This document shows positions 9,901 through 19,652 of a stretch of 64,000 bases of DNA, one piece after another (position 1 is the stretch's first letter; each line of letters starts with the position of its first letter). The notes under the pieces are model-generated. The model worked only from the letters and a program-made list of their open reading frames with translations. It had not been told where the DNA came from and did no database searches. Origin of the DNA: Leptospira abararensis. GTDB lineage: Bacteria; Spirochaetota; Leptospiria; Leptospirales; Leptospiraceae. Where the stretch lies: the NCBI RefSeq assembly GCF_016918735.1, contig NZ_JAFFPR010000027.1, forward strand, positions 186,001 through 250,000, written 5' to 3'. Position numbers and translations under genes: made by a program.

Positions 9901-11193
9901 ATGCCAATTCCTATCCTTCGCTGTGACAGAAATTCACGGAATCAATTGGATCGTTTTCTATCGGATGCCAAAGAAGACCTAAGTTTTGCTACCGAAAAAA
10001 TCCTTCCAATTTTGGAGGCAGTCCGAACTAGAGGTGACAAGGCTCTCCTTGAATACACAGAGAAGTTTGATGGCATCAAACTGAGTTCGGTAACACTCGA
10101 CCCTCGCTCGATCCAAACCAATTTAGATCCAAAAATCAAAGAAGCCTTCTTAAGAGCAAAATCAAATATCGAAGAATTCCACAACGCTCAGAAAAGAGAA
10201 TCCTGGTCTAAAACCATTGATGGAAACAGGTTAGGTGTTAAATACACGGCCATTCCTTCTCTTTCTGTTTATGCTCCTGGAGGAAAGGCTTTGTATCCTT
10301 CTAGTGTCCTTATGGGAGTCATTCCCGCAAAGATTGCAGGAGTAGGAAATATCCAGCTCGTCACACCTCCTCAAAAAGAGGGATTGCCTGAAATTTTGAT
10401 CTGGCTCTGCCAAATCCTGGGAGTCGATCGGATCATAACAGTGGGAGGAGCCCAAGGAATTGCGGCATGTGCTTATGGTACAGAATCGATCCCTAAATCC
10501 GAATTTATTGTAGGTCCTGGAAATGCCTATGTCGCTGCCGCCAAATCCTACTTAGCTGGTAAGGGATTGATTGGGATTGATAGCCCAGCCGGTCCCAGTG
10601 AAGTATCTATCATTGCAGATAGTTCCGCAAATCCCAAATGGATTGCTTGTGATATGTTATCACAAGCAGAACATGGCGAGGATTCTTCTGCGATTCTACT
10701 CACTACAGAATTAAGTTTTGCAGAAAAAGTCAGTGAAGAATTGGAGAAAGCATTTCTCGAACGTCCCAAACGATTGGAAATGAAACAACATTCCATTTAT
10801 AAAAATTCTGCCATTTTAGTTTTTCCTAATATAGAAGATTGTATTTGGTTTTCCAATGAGCTGGCTCCTGAACATTTAGAGATCCAGACAAAAGACAATG
10901 AAGCCGTGTTTTCAAAAATTGAACATGCGGGAAGTGTTTTCCTTGGTCCTTATTCGCCCGTTGCCATGGGCGACTATATCAGTGGAACCAATCATATCCT
11001 TCCGACTGCGAGAGGCAGTCGGATCTATTCTTCTTTAGGTGTGGACACCTTCTTAAAACGAGTGACCTTTCAAGAAGTGACTAAGGAATCTTTAGAAAAA
11101 CTTTACCCATTTGTAAAGTTAATGTCTGAATTGGAAGGTTTGGATGAAGAGCATGGAACCAGTGTGAAAGTGCGCACAGAGGAAAATCCATGA
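9901..11193 (+). CDS. hisD: Histidinol dehydrogenase
   Basis: This Zn-dependent, NAD-linked cytoplasmic enzyme oxidises L-histidinol to L-histidine in the last two steps of histidine synthesis. Its 430 aa match the family. Visible signatures are SVYAPGGKALYPSSVLM, the NAD-binding GPGNAYVAAAK (about 206-216), the catalytic and metal region QAEHGEDSSAIL (about 256), LAPEHLEIQ (about 321), and the C-terminal GDYISGTNHILPT. The stop overlaps the panC start as ATGA, so the two are translationally coupled. No other his gene is nearby. Confidence 0.97.
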   Translation: MPIPILRCDRNSRNQLDRFLSDAKEDLSFATEKILPILEAVRTRGDKALLEYTEKFDGIKLSSVTLDPRSIQTNLDPKIKEAFLRAKSNIEEFHNAQKRESWSKTIDGNRLGVKYTAIPSLSVYAPGGKALYPSSVLMGVIPAKIAGVGNIQLVTPPQKEGLPEILIWLCQILGVDRIITVGGAQGIAACAYGTESIPKSEFIVGPGNAYVAAAKSYLAGKGLIGIDSPAGPSEVSIIADSSANPKWIACDMLSQAEHGEDSSAILLTTELSFAEKVSEELEKAFLERPKRLEMKQHSIYKNSAILVFPNIEDCIWFSNELAPEHLEIQTKDNEAVFSKIEHAGSVFLGPYSPVAMGDYISGTNHILPTARGSRIYSSLGVDTFLKRVTFQEVTKESLEKLYPFVKLMSELEGLDEEHGTSVKVRTEENP

Positions 11194-12044
11194 AAGTTGT
11201 TTCTAATATTTCCGAACTAAAAAATCAAATTGCAGAATGGAAAGAACAAAAGTATACCATTGGATTTTGTCCTACAATGGGAAGTTTGCATGCAGGCCAT
11301 ATGGATCTTGTGGAAACTTCAAAAAAAGAAACAGATAAAACCATTGTATCTATCTTTGTCAATCCGACCCAGTTCAATGATCCCAAAGACTTTGAACAGT
11401 ATCCTGTAAAAACGGATAGTGATTTATTGTTATGCGAAGAGAGAGGAGTGGACTTAGTCTTTTTACCTGACGTAAAAACCATGTATCCGGAAACAAAAAC
11501 TCCTATAAGTTTAAGTATTCCCGAATTACAAAAAAACCTTTGTGGGAGAACAAGACCCGGTCATTTTGAAGGAGTTTTACAGATCGTGGCTAAACTCTTT
11601 CATTTAACTGAGCCTAACAAAACCTTTTTTGGTTTGAAGGACTACCAACAATTTCGTGTCATTTCTGCAATGGTAGAAAATTTGAATTTTCCTTTAGAAG
11701 TTATCGGAGTTCCCACTCGTAGGGAAGAAGATGGTCTTGCTATGAGCTCACGTAATGTCCGTTTAACGAAAAAAGAGAGAGAAACGGCAAGCCTAATCCC
11801 TAGGATGTTTGCTCTGGCCAAAAAAACAATCCTTTCGGGAGAACGAGATCTTAAACTTTGGAAGGAAATCTTAAGAGATTTTCTACTCACGGGAATTTCC
11901 GTTCGTATTGACTACTTAGAAGTTGTAGACCCGATAGAACTTAAACCCAAAGAAAAATTAGAAGGTGAGGTTCTACTGGCAATAGCTGCATTTGTTGGGG
12001 ATGTCCGCCTCATTGACAATCAGATCATCCAAATTCCGAATTAA
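11190..12044 (+). CDS. panC: Pantoate--beta-alanine ligase (pantothenate synthetase)
   Basis: This enzyme joins pantoate and beta-alanine with ATP to form pantothenate, the precursor of coenzyme A. It is 284 aa, normal for the family. The nucleotide-binding HIGH-like motif PTMGSLHAGH is at residues 28-37 and the KMSKS-equivalent AMSSRN is near 184. FVNPTQF, GLKDYQQFR and the GRTRPGHFEGV loop are also conserved. The ATG overlaps the hisD stop and mfd starts 6 bp after the panC stop, so this is one operon of otherwise unrelated housekeeping functions. Confidence 0.97.
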   Translation: MKVVSNISELKNQIAEWKEQKYTIGFCPTMGSLHAGHMDLVETSKKETDKTIVSIFVNPTQFNDPKDFEQYPVKTDSDLLLCEERGVDLVFLPDVKTMYPETKTPISLSIPELQKNLCGRTRPGHFEGVLQIVAKLFHLTEPNKTFFGLKDYQQFRVISAMVENLNFPLEVIGVPTRREEDGLAMSSRNVRLTKKERETASLIPRMFALAKKTILSGERDLKLWKEILRDFLLTGISVRIDYLEVVDPIELKPKEKLEGEVLLAIAAFVGDVRLIDNQIIQIPN

Positions 12045-12050
12045 ACATTC

Positions 12051-15000
12051 ATGTCAAAAGAAATCGAAGATCGTAAATTTAGTCCCAAACAAGTATTCGC
12101 TGAATCTAAAACATCCTTAGTCAATTTAAGTGGGATTCCTGAGTCTGCACATTCTTTTGTCACAGGTTCTTTGTATGAAACGCTGAGTTCAGATTCTACA
12201 TTTCTTATAGTCCTTCCTACAAATCAGGATGCAGAAAGTTTCTCTCGTGAACTTCTAAGTTTTCTACCTCAAGATGAGATTTTTTATTTCCCTGGGCCAG
12301 AAAATATTCCTTACGAATACACCAAATGGCAGATGGAATGGAAAAGGGACCGTATCCTCGCCATCAACAGAATACTTTCAGGAAATCGTTGTTTGGTGGT
12401 AACATCTGTCTCTGCTCTTTTGCGTAAACTTCCAGTAAAAGAAAGTTTGAAAGGAAAATCAATTATCTTAAAGTTAGGAAAGGATTTTCCGCTAGATAAG
12501 TTATTATCGGAGTTAGTCAATTTAGGATATCATAGAGAAGAGGTTTGTGAGCAGTTTGGTCACTTCAGTTTAAAAGGTGGAATTCTAGATATTTATACTC
12601 CTTATTTGGCAAATCCTGTTCGGATTGATTTTTTTGGAGATACGGTGGATGAAATCCGAACCTTTGATCCTAATACTCAAAAATCGATTGCCAAAATTCA
12701 GGAAATTATTATTACCGCGGCAAACGAAACAATTGTTAGTCGAGATGATAAAGCTAAATATAAGGAAGAACTAGAAACTCATAAAGAGAAGCGTCTTCCT
12801 ATTGATTCCGAATTGGAAATTATTGAAGAACATCTACCATTAGTTCGAAAACACGAAGGATTTCTTAATTTCTTTGCCAAAAAGCCAGTCCTAATTTTCC
12901 CAAGGTATTATGATACAAAGGAACGGGCCTATGGAATGGAGAGGGAATACAATACACTCTATGAGAAAAAAAAGGAAGAATCTTTGTGCCTTAAACCTGA
13001 GGAACTTCTTTCTTTTGGAGAAGAATGGGAGACCCTAACTTCAGAAGAAACTTCCGGAATTCGGTTTTCTCTTCTGCCAGACAACCAAAGGAATTTCTCT
13101 TATGAGCCCATTACGGAAGTTCGGGGGTTTCGTGGTAAAATTAGAGAAGCTAAAGAACATTTTTTAGAGTTACTTAGCGAAGATCCAAAGAAAAAAATTT
13201 TTATCACATCCTCGTTTTCTGCGCAAATGATGCGCCTAAAAGGACTTTTTACGGATGGAGAAGTCGAAACCGTTCATTCCGATTCGGAAGATCCCACCCC
13301 TCTACCACTTAACAAAGTAAAGCCGGGAATCCATCTAGTCATCTCAGATCTCAAACGAGGATTTCATATTCTCGATGAGAATGTCTATATTTTTACGGAC
13401 AATGATCTATTTGGACGTCAATACAAACGAAAGACCAGGTATAAAAAACAAGCTTCGCAGATGATCGAATCTTTCATTGATTTGAAAGAAGGAGATTATG
13501 TGGTTCATGTCAATCATGGTGTGGGCCGATTTGTTAAAATTGAAAGAACTAAGGCTGATGGAAAAGAAAGGGACTTTCTTAAATTAGAATATGCTGGTGG
13601 GGATAGTTTATTTGTTCCTCTTGATCAAATTTCCTTGGTTCAAAAATACATCGGCGGAACCGATTCTCCAAAACTGGATACTCTGGGAAAAAATTCCTGG
13701 AAAAAGGCTAAGGATCGCGTTCAGGAATCGGTAGACAAACTTGCCGAAGAACTGGTGTTACTCTATTCCAATCGACTCAAACTGAATGGATTTGCTTTTC
13801 CTCCAGATACGATTTGGCAGGAGGAATTTGAAGCCGCTTTTGAATTTGAAGAAACCCCTGATCAAATTTCAGCAATTGAAGCCGTAAAGCAAGATTTAGA
13901 ATCCATAAGACCGATGGACCGTTTGGTTTGTGGGGACGTAGGTTACGGGAAAACAGAAGTCGCTATTCGAGCTGCCTTTAAGGTAATTATGGCTGGTAAA
14001 CAAGTGATGTTACTCACACCAACGACCATATTGTCTTTGCAACATTTTAATACCTTCAAAACAAGATACGAAAATTACCCAATCAAAATTGCCTTTGTCT
14101 CACGGTTCCGAACTGCGGCAGAAATAAAAGAAGATCTAAAGAACTTTTCCGAAGGGAAAATTGATATGCTCATTGGAACCCATGCTATCTTATCATCCAA
14201 GGTAAAACCAAAGAATTTAGGACTTCTAATTATCGATGAGGAACAGAAGTTTGGTGTTACGCACAAGGAAGCGATAAAGAAGTTTAAAACTCTTGTTGAT
14301 GTTTTGACACTCACAGCAACACCGATCCCTCGAACTTTGCATATGGCACTTACCGGAATTCGTGAACTTTCTATTATTTCCACGGCACCAAAAAATAGAC
14401 AAAGTGTCGAAACTTATGTATTAGAAGAAGATGATACTCTCATCCAAGAAGCCATTCGAAAAGAAATCGATCGAGGAGGACAGGTCTTTTATTTGTACAA
14501 TCGGGTAGAGTCCATTGAAGAGGAGGCGGCTTACATCCGCTCTTTGGTTCCAGAAATTTCGGTGGGAATTCTACATGGACAGTTGACTGAAGATGAGATT
14601 GAAGAGACACTTGTTGATTTTTACGAACGCAAATATGATATTTTAGTTACAACTACAATCATTGAATCTGGAATTGATATGCCAAATGTCAATACTCTGA
14701 TTGTCAAAAGAGCCGATATGTTTGGGTTATCGCAGTTGTATCAAATCCGAGGCCGTGTAGGCCGGTCGGACAGAAAAGCCTATGCTTATATGTTTTATCC
14801 GTCAAAAAAACTAATGACTGAGCTTGCTGAAAAAAGGCTAAATACAATTTTCGAATACCAAGAGTTAGGTTCTGGTTTTAAAGTAGCTATGCGCGATTTA
14901 GAAATTCGTGGAGCAGGGAATCTTCTCGGAAAAGAACAATCCGGTGATATTATGGAAGTGGGATTTGACCTTTATGTAAAGATGTTGGAAGAGGCGATTT

Positions 15001-15473
15001 CACGTATCAAAGGCGAAGAGGTGCGTGTCGAAGTTCGGACTGCGGTAAATTTAAAAACCAACTTCTATCTACCGGATGATTATATTCCTGACACAAAACA
15101 GAAAATTGAATTTTACAAACGATTTGAAGGTTCAGCAAATCTTGACGAAATCGAGGAACTTTCCTTGGAGATGGAAGACCGGTTTGGCGAATTGCCACAA
15201 ATTGCAAAGACTTTTGTGGAATTAGAAAAGATTCGGACCCTTGCATCCAATTTAGGTTTTGAATTTGTCACCGAAAAACCAGAGGAAATCCTCTTCAAAT
15301 GTGGAACTTATTTTCGTGGAAATCCAGACAGGGTGATCCAGGCTATGGCGAAATTCAAAGGATTACTGATCTCCCCGCAAGAACCATCTGTATTACGTTA
15401 TACGATTCCAGAACGAGAAGATTTGCAAAAAATCAAGAAATTGCTTTCACTTTTGGAATTTTTGGCCGCTTAA
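12051..15473 (+). CDS. mfd: Transcription-repair coupling factor
   Basis: Mfd is an ATP-driven translocase that removes RNA polymerase stalled at DNA lesions and recruits UvrA. The 1140 aa show a UvrB-like N-terminal module (about 30-250), the RNAP-interaction domain with DYVVHVNHGVGRF (about 483-495), and superfamily 2 helicase motifs. These include Walker A GDVGYGKT (628-635), DEEQ (about 729-732), TATPIPRTL and the translocation region RADMFGLSQLYQIRGRVGRS. A TRCF C-terminal domain ends the protein (about 1000-1120). It starts 6 bp after panC. Confidence 0.97.
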   Translation: MSKEIEDRKFSPKQVFAESKTSLVNLSGIPESAHSFVTGSLYETLSSDSTFLIVLPTNQDAESFSRELLSFLPQDEIFYFPGPENIPYEYTKWQMEWKRDRILAINRILSGNRCLVVTSVSALLRKLPVKESLKGKSIILKLGKDFPLDKLLSELVNLGYHREEVCEQFGHFSLKGGILDIYTPYLANPVRIDFFGDTVDEIRTFDPNTQKSIAKIQEIIITAANETIVSRDDKAKYKEELETHKEKRLPIDSELEIIEEHLPLVRKHEGFLNFFAKKPVLIFPRYYDTKERAYGMEREYNTLYEKKKEESLCLKPEELLSFGEEWETLTSEETSGIRFSLLPDNQRNFSYEPITEVRGFRGKIREAKEHFLELLSEDPKKKIFITSSFSAQMMRLKGLFTDGEVETVHSDSEDPTPLPLNKVKPGIHLVISDLKRGFHILDENVYIFTDNDLFGRQYKRKTRYKKQASQMIESFIDLKEGDYVVHVNHGVGRFVKIERTKADGKERDFLKLEYAGGDSLFVPLDQISLVQKYIGGTDSPKLDTLGKNSWKKAKDRVQESVDKLAEELVLLYSNRLKLNGFAFPPDTIWQEEFEAAFEFEETPDQISAIEAVKQDLESIRPMDRLVCGDVGYGKTEVAIRAAFKVIMAGKQVMLLTPTTILSLQHFNTFKTRYENYPIKIAFVSRFRTAAEIKEDLKNFSEGKIDMLIGTHAILSSKVKPKNLGLLIIDEEQKFGVTHKEAIKKFKTLVDVLTLTATPIPRTLHMALTGIRELSIISTAPKNRQSVETYVLEEDDTLIQEAIRKEIDRGGQVFYLYNRVESIEEEAAYIRSLVPEISVGILHGQLTEDEIEETLVDFYERKYDILVTTTIIESGIDMPNVNTLIVKRADMFGLSQLYQIRGRVGRSDRKAYAYMFYPSKKLMTELAEKRLNTIFEYQELGSGFKVAMRDLEIRGAGNLLGKEQSGDIMEVGFDLYVKMLEEAISRIKGEEVRVEVRTAVNLKTNFYLPDDYIPDTKQKIEFYKRFEGSANLDEIEELSLEMEDRFGELPQIAKTFVELEKIRTLASNLGFEFVTEKPEEILFKCGTYFRGNPDRVIQAMAKFKGLLISPQEPSVLRYTIPEREDLQKIKKLLSLLEFLAA

Positions 15474-15573
15474 TTTTTAGGCAATAGAATCAACCCTTGA
15501 TGGCTAAAAAAAGATAGACATTGAGGGAATTCACGAAACCATCATCACAAATCCTTTCAGGCACTAAAATAAT

Positions 15574-16245
15574 ATGACTAAAATCCTTCCTTTGTTTGTT
15601 TTTTTGGCATCCCTTCTCTTCGTTCAGTGTTCGGACTCTTCTCCGGTGATCGAAACTTTGGATAACCATAAAATTACCGTAAAAGACTTTGAAGCGGCTT
15701 ATGATACGGCACTTGATTCCATCAGCCGATTGCAAAATATCGAAAAAAAGACTCTTCTTGAGTTCATCGAAAAAGATATCAACGAAGTTCCGCAAAATTT
15801 CCAAGATCTAAACTACCAACTCCAAAAGAAAAATTTCTACCAAACTTACCGCCAGATGATTATGACTCGTCTAGTGGCTGAAAAAAACGGTTACATCTCT
15901 CGACCAGATGTTGCTGAAGTAATCAAACAAGTAGAGATGCAAACCATTGCGCAAATGTATGTATCAGAACAGGTTGAGAAAAAAATCCAAATCACTGATG
16001 AACAAGCAAAAGCAGAATGCGAAAGATTGCGCGGATTGGATAGGAATATCGCAAACCTAACTATTGATAAATGCCTTACTTTTGCTAAAGCTCAAATCAA
16101 ACAATTACAAACTAGAGAACAACTTCCCTTAGTAGTTGAAAGAATTAAAGAAGAAGTAACTATCAAACGTAACGATAAATTTGACCTGGATGCTTACCTT
16201 GCACCAAAGAAAAAAGTAGAAGAACCAGCCAACGAACAAAAATAA
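15574..16245 (+). CDS. Lipoprotein, possibly SurA/PpiC N-domain-like
   Basis: A 223 aa lipoprotein with the signal TKILPLFVFLASLLFVQC and lipobox Cys19. The mature part is almost wholly helical and charged. It begins 'VIETLDNHKITVKDFEAAYD', a pattern common at the start of SurA/PrsA-type chaperones (a short strand then a helix). No parvulin domain follows, so this may be only a chaperone-like N-domain; that is inference. Two Cys in the mature region (CERLRG and DKCLTF) could form a disulfide. It sits 100 bp after mfd and 6 bp before uppP. Confidence 0.7.
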   Translation: MTKILPLFVFLASLLFVQCSDSSPVIETLDNHKITVKDFEAAYDTALDSISRLQNIEKKTLLEFIEKDINEVPQNFQDLNYQLQKKNFYQTYRQMIMTRLVAEKNGYISRPDVAEVIKQVEMQTIAQMYVSEQVEKKIQITDEQAKAECERLRGLDRNIANLTIDKCLTFAKAQIKQLQTREQLPLVVERIKEEVTIKRNDKFDLDAYLAPKKKVEEPANEQK

Positions 16246-16251
16246 GTCGGA

Positions 16252-17091
16252 ATGGACAATACTTTAAATGCATTTCTCCGTGGTATCATCGAAGCTGCCA
16301 CGGAATTCCTTCCGGTCTCTTCTACGGGACATCTTTTCCTCTTCAGTTACTTTTTTCCTTTTGAAAACCTAAAAGTAAATCATGAATCCTTTGAGGATTT
16401 ATTTGATATATTTATCCAAACAGGTGCTATCCTTTCTGTTGTTGTTTTATACTTCCAACTTTTATGGAAACATACAAAATCAGCTGCTCTCTTTATCGCC
16501 AAAAGATCAGAAGAAAATGCAGGTTTCTCTTTTTATCGTAATTTGATTGTGGGCATTCTTCCTATTCTAATTTTGGGATTTGTTTTTAAGAATAGTTTAG
16601 ACCAAATCAAAATGCGACCGGACCTTCTTCTTATCCTGGGACTTTCTTGGTTTGTTGGTGGGCTCATTATGGTTTTTGTAGAAATGAGGCACTATGATGA
16701 AAGCGAAGGTAAATCCATTGGAATGAAGGAATCAATTCTCGTCGGATTTTTTCAGTGTTTTGCTTTGATTCCAGGTGTTTCTCGTTCCGCAGCCACAATC
16801 ATTACAGCAAGGATTCTTGGTGTCTCTAAAAAAGATTCTGCGGAATTTTCCTTTTTTCTAGCAATTCCCGTTTTGACGTTAGCTGGTTTATACAAACTTT
16901 ATAAACACCGTGGTATCTTGAATTCAGAAACCATAGGTTTACTTCTTTTGGGTAGTATTGTTTCTTTTGTGATTTGTTATTTTATCATACGATTGTTCAT
17001 GGCCTTCATTCGTCGTAGAAGTTTTCTGTCTTTTGGGATCTATCGTATTTTCCTCGGAATCCTTGTTATACTATACTTTGTTCGTGGCTAA
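16252..17091 (+). CDS. uppP: Undecaprenyl-diphosphatase
   Basis: This is an inner-membrane enzyme that dephosphorylates undecaprenyl pyrophosphate, recycling the lipid carrier for peptidoglycan and polysaccharide. The 279 aa are very hydrophobic, with about eight membrane helices. Catalytic motif 1 is IIEAATEFLPVSSTGH (Glu14, Glu18, Ser23-Ser24, His27) and motif 2 is PGVSRSAATI (about residues 175-184). This is the BacA family, known for bacitracin tolerance. Its 3' end overlaps the opposing SpoIIE gene by 26 bp. Confidence 0.96.
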   Translation: MDNTLNAFLRGIIEAATEFLPVSSTGHLFLFSYFFPFENLKVNHESFEDLFDIFIQTGAILSVVVLYFQLLWKHTKSAALFIAKRSEENAGFSFYRNLIVGILPILILGFVFKNSLDQIKMRPDLLLILGLSWFVGGLIMVFVEMRHYDESEGKSIGMKESILVGFFQCFALIPGVSRSAATIITARILGVSKKDSAEFSFFLAIPVLTLAGLYKLYKHRGILNSETIGLLLLGSIVSFVICYFIIRLFMAFIRRRSFLSFGIYRIFLGILVILYFVRG

Positions 17092-19622
17092 AAAATTCTA
17101 AATAGAATTCCTTTTTGTCTATATTGTTTGTCTTATCGAGCAGATACATAAGCAATTTTGTATTCTGCTTGTAGAGTTTATTTCTCAAAAATAAACGTTC
17201 ACACCAAATGATTGCTTCCTGGACTTGTCCATTTTTGTATAAAGCTCTTGCTGTCATATAAAGATACTCTTCTTTGATTGGATTATCCTTCGATGCAAGT
17301 TTTAGATTTTTGATGGCTTCTTTCCAGTCCTTTAGTTGGTACTGCAAATTTCCAGCGAGAGCCAAAAAGGAAGGATGGGGAAAATTTTCAATCAGAGGCA
17401 GTAACTGCTCTAATGCTTCCGCATATTTCCCTTGTTTGGATTTGTTTTTAATTTCTATATATTCTTTTTTTACAATTTCAGGTAGGGACATTCTAGGATT
17501 TTCTGGAAAGTATTCTATTTTTAAAAACGAAAGGTCATCGGTAATCTCGCCACTCGATTCAATTTCATGAACTATGTTTTTTAGATTTGCTTCTGCACGT
17601 TCTACAAAACGTAAAATTAATGTTTCATCTTCATTGATGGAACGAAGATTGCTATCATTTTGGACAAGTCCGATATCATCTCTTCCGTCAGAACCTATGA
17701 GCAAGATATCACCAGGTTCTAGCGGAAATGTTTTGATTTGAAAGTAGTGATCATTTTTTGGAAAACCTAGTTTTCTCATAGAAAGTTCTGTTTCAATAAA
17801 AGAGGCAACGCCATCTCTATAAAGAATGCTCCATGGATGTTCTGCATTTGATATAATACACAAAGCCGTTCTTGGATACCATTCCCAGGACAACGCTGGA
17901 TAACATAGAACCATCGAAACTAACAAACACGGATTGAAGTTCTACATAGAGATCTTTCAGCCAAAGTTCCGGTGGTCTCGACTTTGTATAACTTGATTTC
18001 GCACGAGATAATACTGCTTGAAACACAACACCAAGTACAAGGGCACCACCTGCTCCTTGGATGGATTTACCCATCGCATCACCATTGGCAAATACCGTAT
18101 AGGCTCCCGATTCTAAATGGATGGTTCCCACTATGCAAATATCTCCACCAATCTCTCCCTCTTTTCCTCGAAACTGAAATTTTTTCTTTTGGTCGACATA
18201 GGTATCAATTTTGATTTCTTGAATTTGGTTTTCAATCCGCGCCAGTGGTTGGATGAGAAGGGAAGTTAAAAAGTAATCACCATCTTGTTTTTCTTTTAAA
18301 ATCTGTAATTGGAGTAATGACTCGTTTAAGGCGTCCGTTCTTTCTTCCACTTTTTTTTCTAAGTTTTTATTTAAGTCTTCTACCTCTTCGTTCAGTTTGA
18401 CAAAGGAATTGGCAAGGATGATAGCAAGTGAGATATTAAAGACAAGGAAGGTATAACCCATAATCCGAGGAAAAACCCAATAATTTCGATTGGTGGCTGT
18501 ATCAATGATAGCAGCAATGAGAACAATGGTGAGTCCGATGGTAATATAAAAAGCTCTCCTTTCCTTTTTCTTTAAGTTTCTGGATAAAATGATAAAGATT
18601 AGTACGACATAAGCTAACCAGGTAGGTTGGACAAAATTTGTAAGTAACAAACTGAAGGTTTCAATATTGTGAGTGAATGCAAAAAACAAAAAGAATCCCA
18701 GTTGTAAGGCATCTAATGACTTTCCCCAAATGCTGTAACGTTCCTTAAATAATGTTCTTAGGAAATGATACATAAATGGTATAAGGAGTAGAATGACCAT
18801 ATATTCCAATTTTTTCATTTCTAAAAAAGGAAATTCGAATTCGTATTTAAGTTGGTTTCTTAGAAAATTATATATTACGAATGAATAAGAGAAGAGTGCG
18901 AAAAAAAGATTTTCTTTATCCTTTCTCCTTCGGATGAATAGAAAAAGAAAATATCCTCCAACGGTGGAATAAATAGTTAAAAAAAGTAATTTTATGAATT
19001 CATCTTTATAAAATCGTGAATAAATTTTTTCCGAGGGTCCAAGAATGGTTTCATCTTGTTCGATCCCACCCGAATTACCGAAGTAAGGTTGAATTTGGAT
19101 GAGGAGGAGATTTTTTTTACCATATTGAATGAGATCAGAAGGAACACGATATATTCTCAGTTTGTCATAGGCTTGCGGTTCGAGTGAGTTCCAAACCCCT
19201 GTTTCCCCAATTTTTTTTCCATTGAGATAGGTTTTGTCGCGATCATTGATCACACCCAATCGCAAACTAAATTGTATGTTTCGGTTTTCCGGAAAAACTA
19301 TCCATTTCGCAAGAAAAACTGTTTTTTTTGTCGAATAATCTCCTTTATTTTTATACAAACTCCCAGGCACGAGAACTCGTTTCCATGATCGATTGGAAAA
19401 GTTTGATTCGGTAAAGGATTCAATGGTTGATTCACTGAGAACTTCGTCAGTCATGAACCAAAAGGATTCCGGATCCTGCGTGTTTGAATCCAATGAAATC
19501 ATTTCTTCGGCATTTGTTTTTGTAGCAGAAACGGAGACAGCCTGGGAATGGAGAAGGGAAAAAGAAAAGACAAGAAAGATGAGTATCGGTTTTATCATAT
19601 ATAGACGAACTCTTACGTTCAT
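17066..19622 (-). pseudogene. 7TM-sensor SpoIIE/PP2C phosphatase with TPR tail, interrupted by a one-base frameshift
   Basis: The first frame (19622 to 17817) gives a signal peptide, a jelly-roll/DISMED2-like periplasmic domain (about 50-200), seven membrane helices (about 215-415), a coiled coil and the first half of a PP2C domain (EIGGDIC, GDAMGKSIQGAG). It then runs into a stop. The second frame continues without a break: NAEHPWSILYRDG, the later PP2C Asp motifs GSDGRDD and TDDLSF, and a TPR-like tail to 17066. The switch lies at the TTT at 17847-17849 (AAA in the gene); with one A fewer the protein would read FVYYINAEHPW. Both halves are otherwise intact, so the break is recent or a sequence error. 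The start could also be the Met at 19598, directly before the signal peptide. Confidence 0.8.
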
Positions 19623-19652
19623 AACTCTGATACAATTCCAAATGGATGCAAA

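Noticed and set aside
17817..17926. Programmed frameshift in the SpoIIE gene
   Set aside because: The context (TATATCAAATGC) is not a classical slippery heptamer and no stimulatory structure is evident; a mutation or sequence error is simpler.
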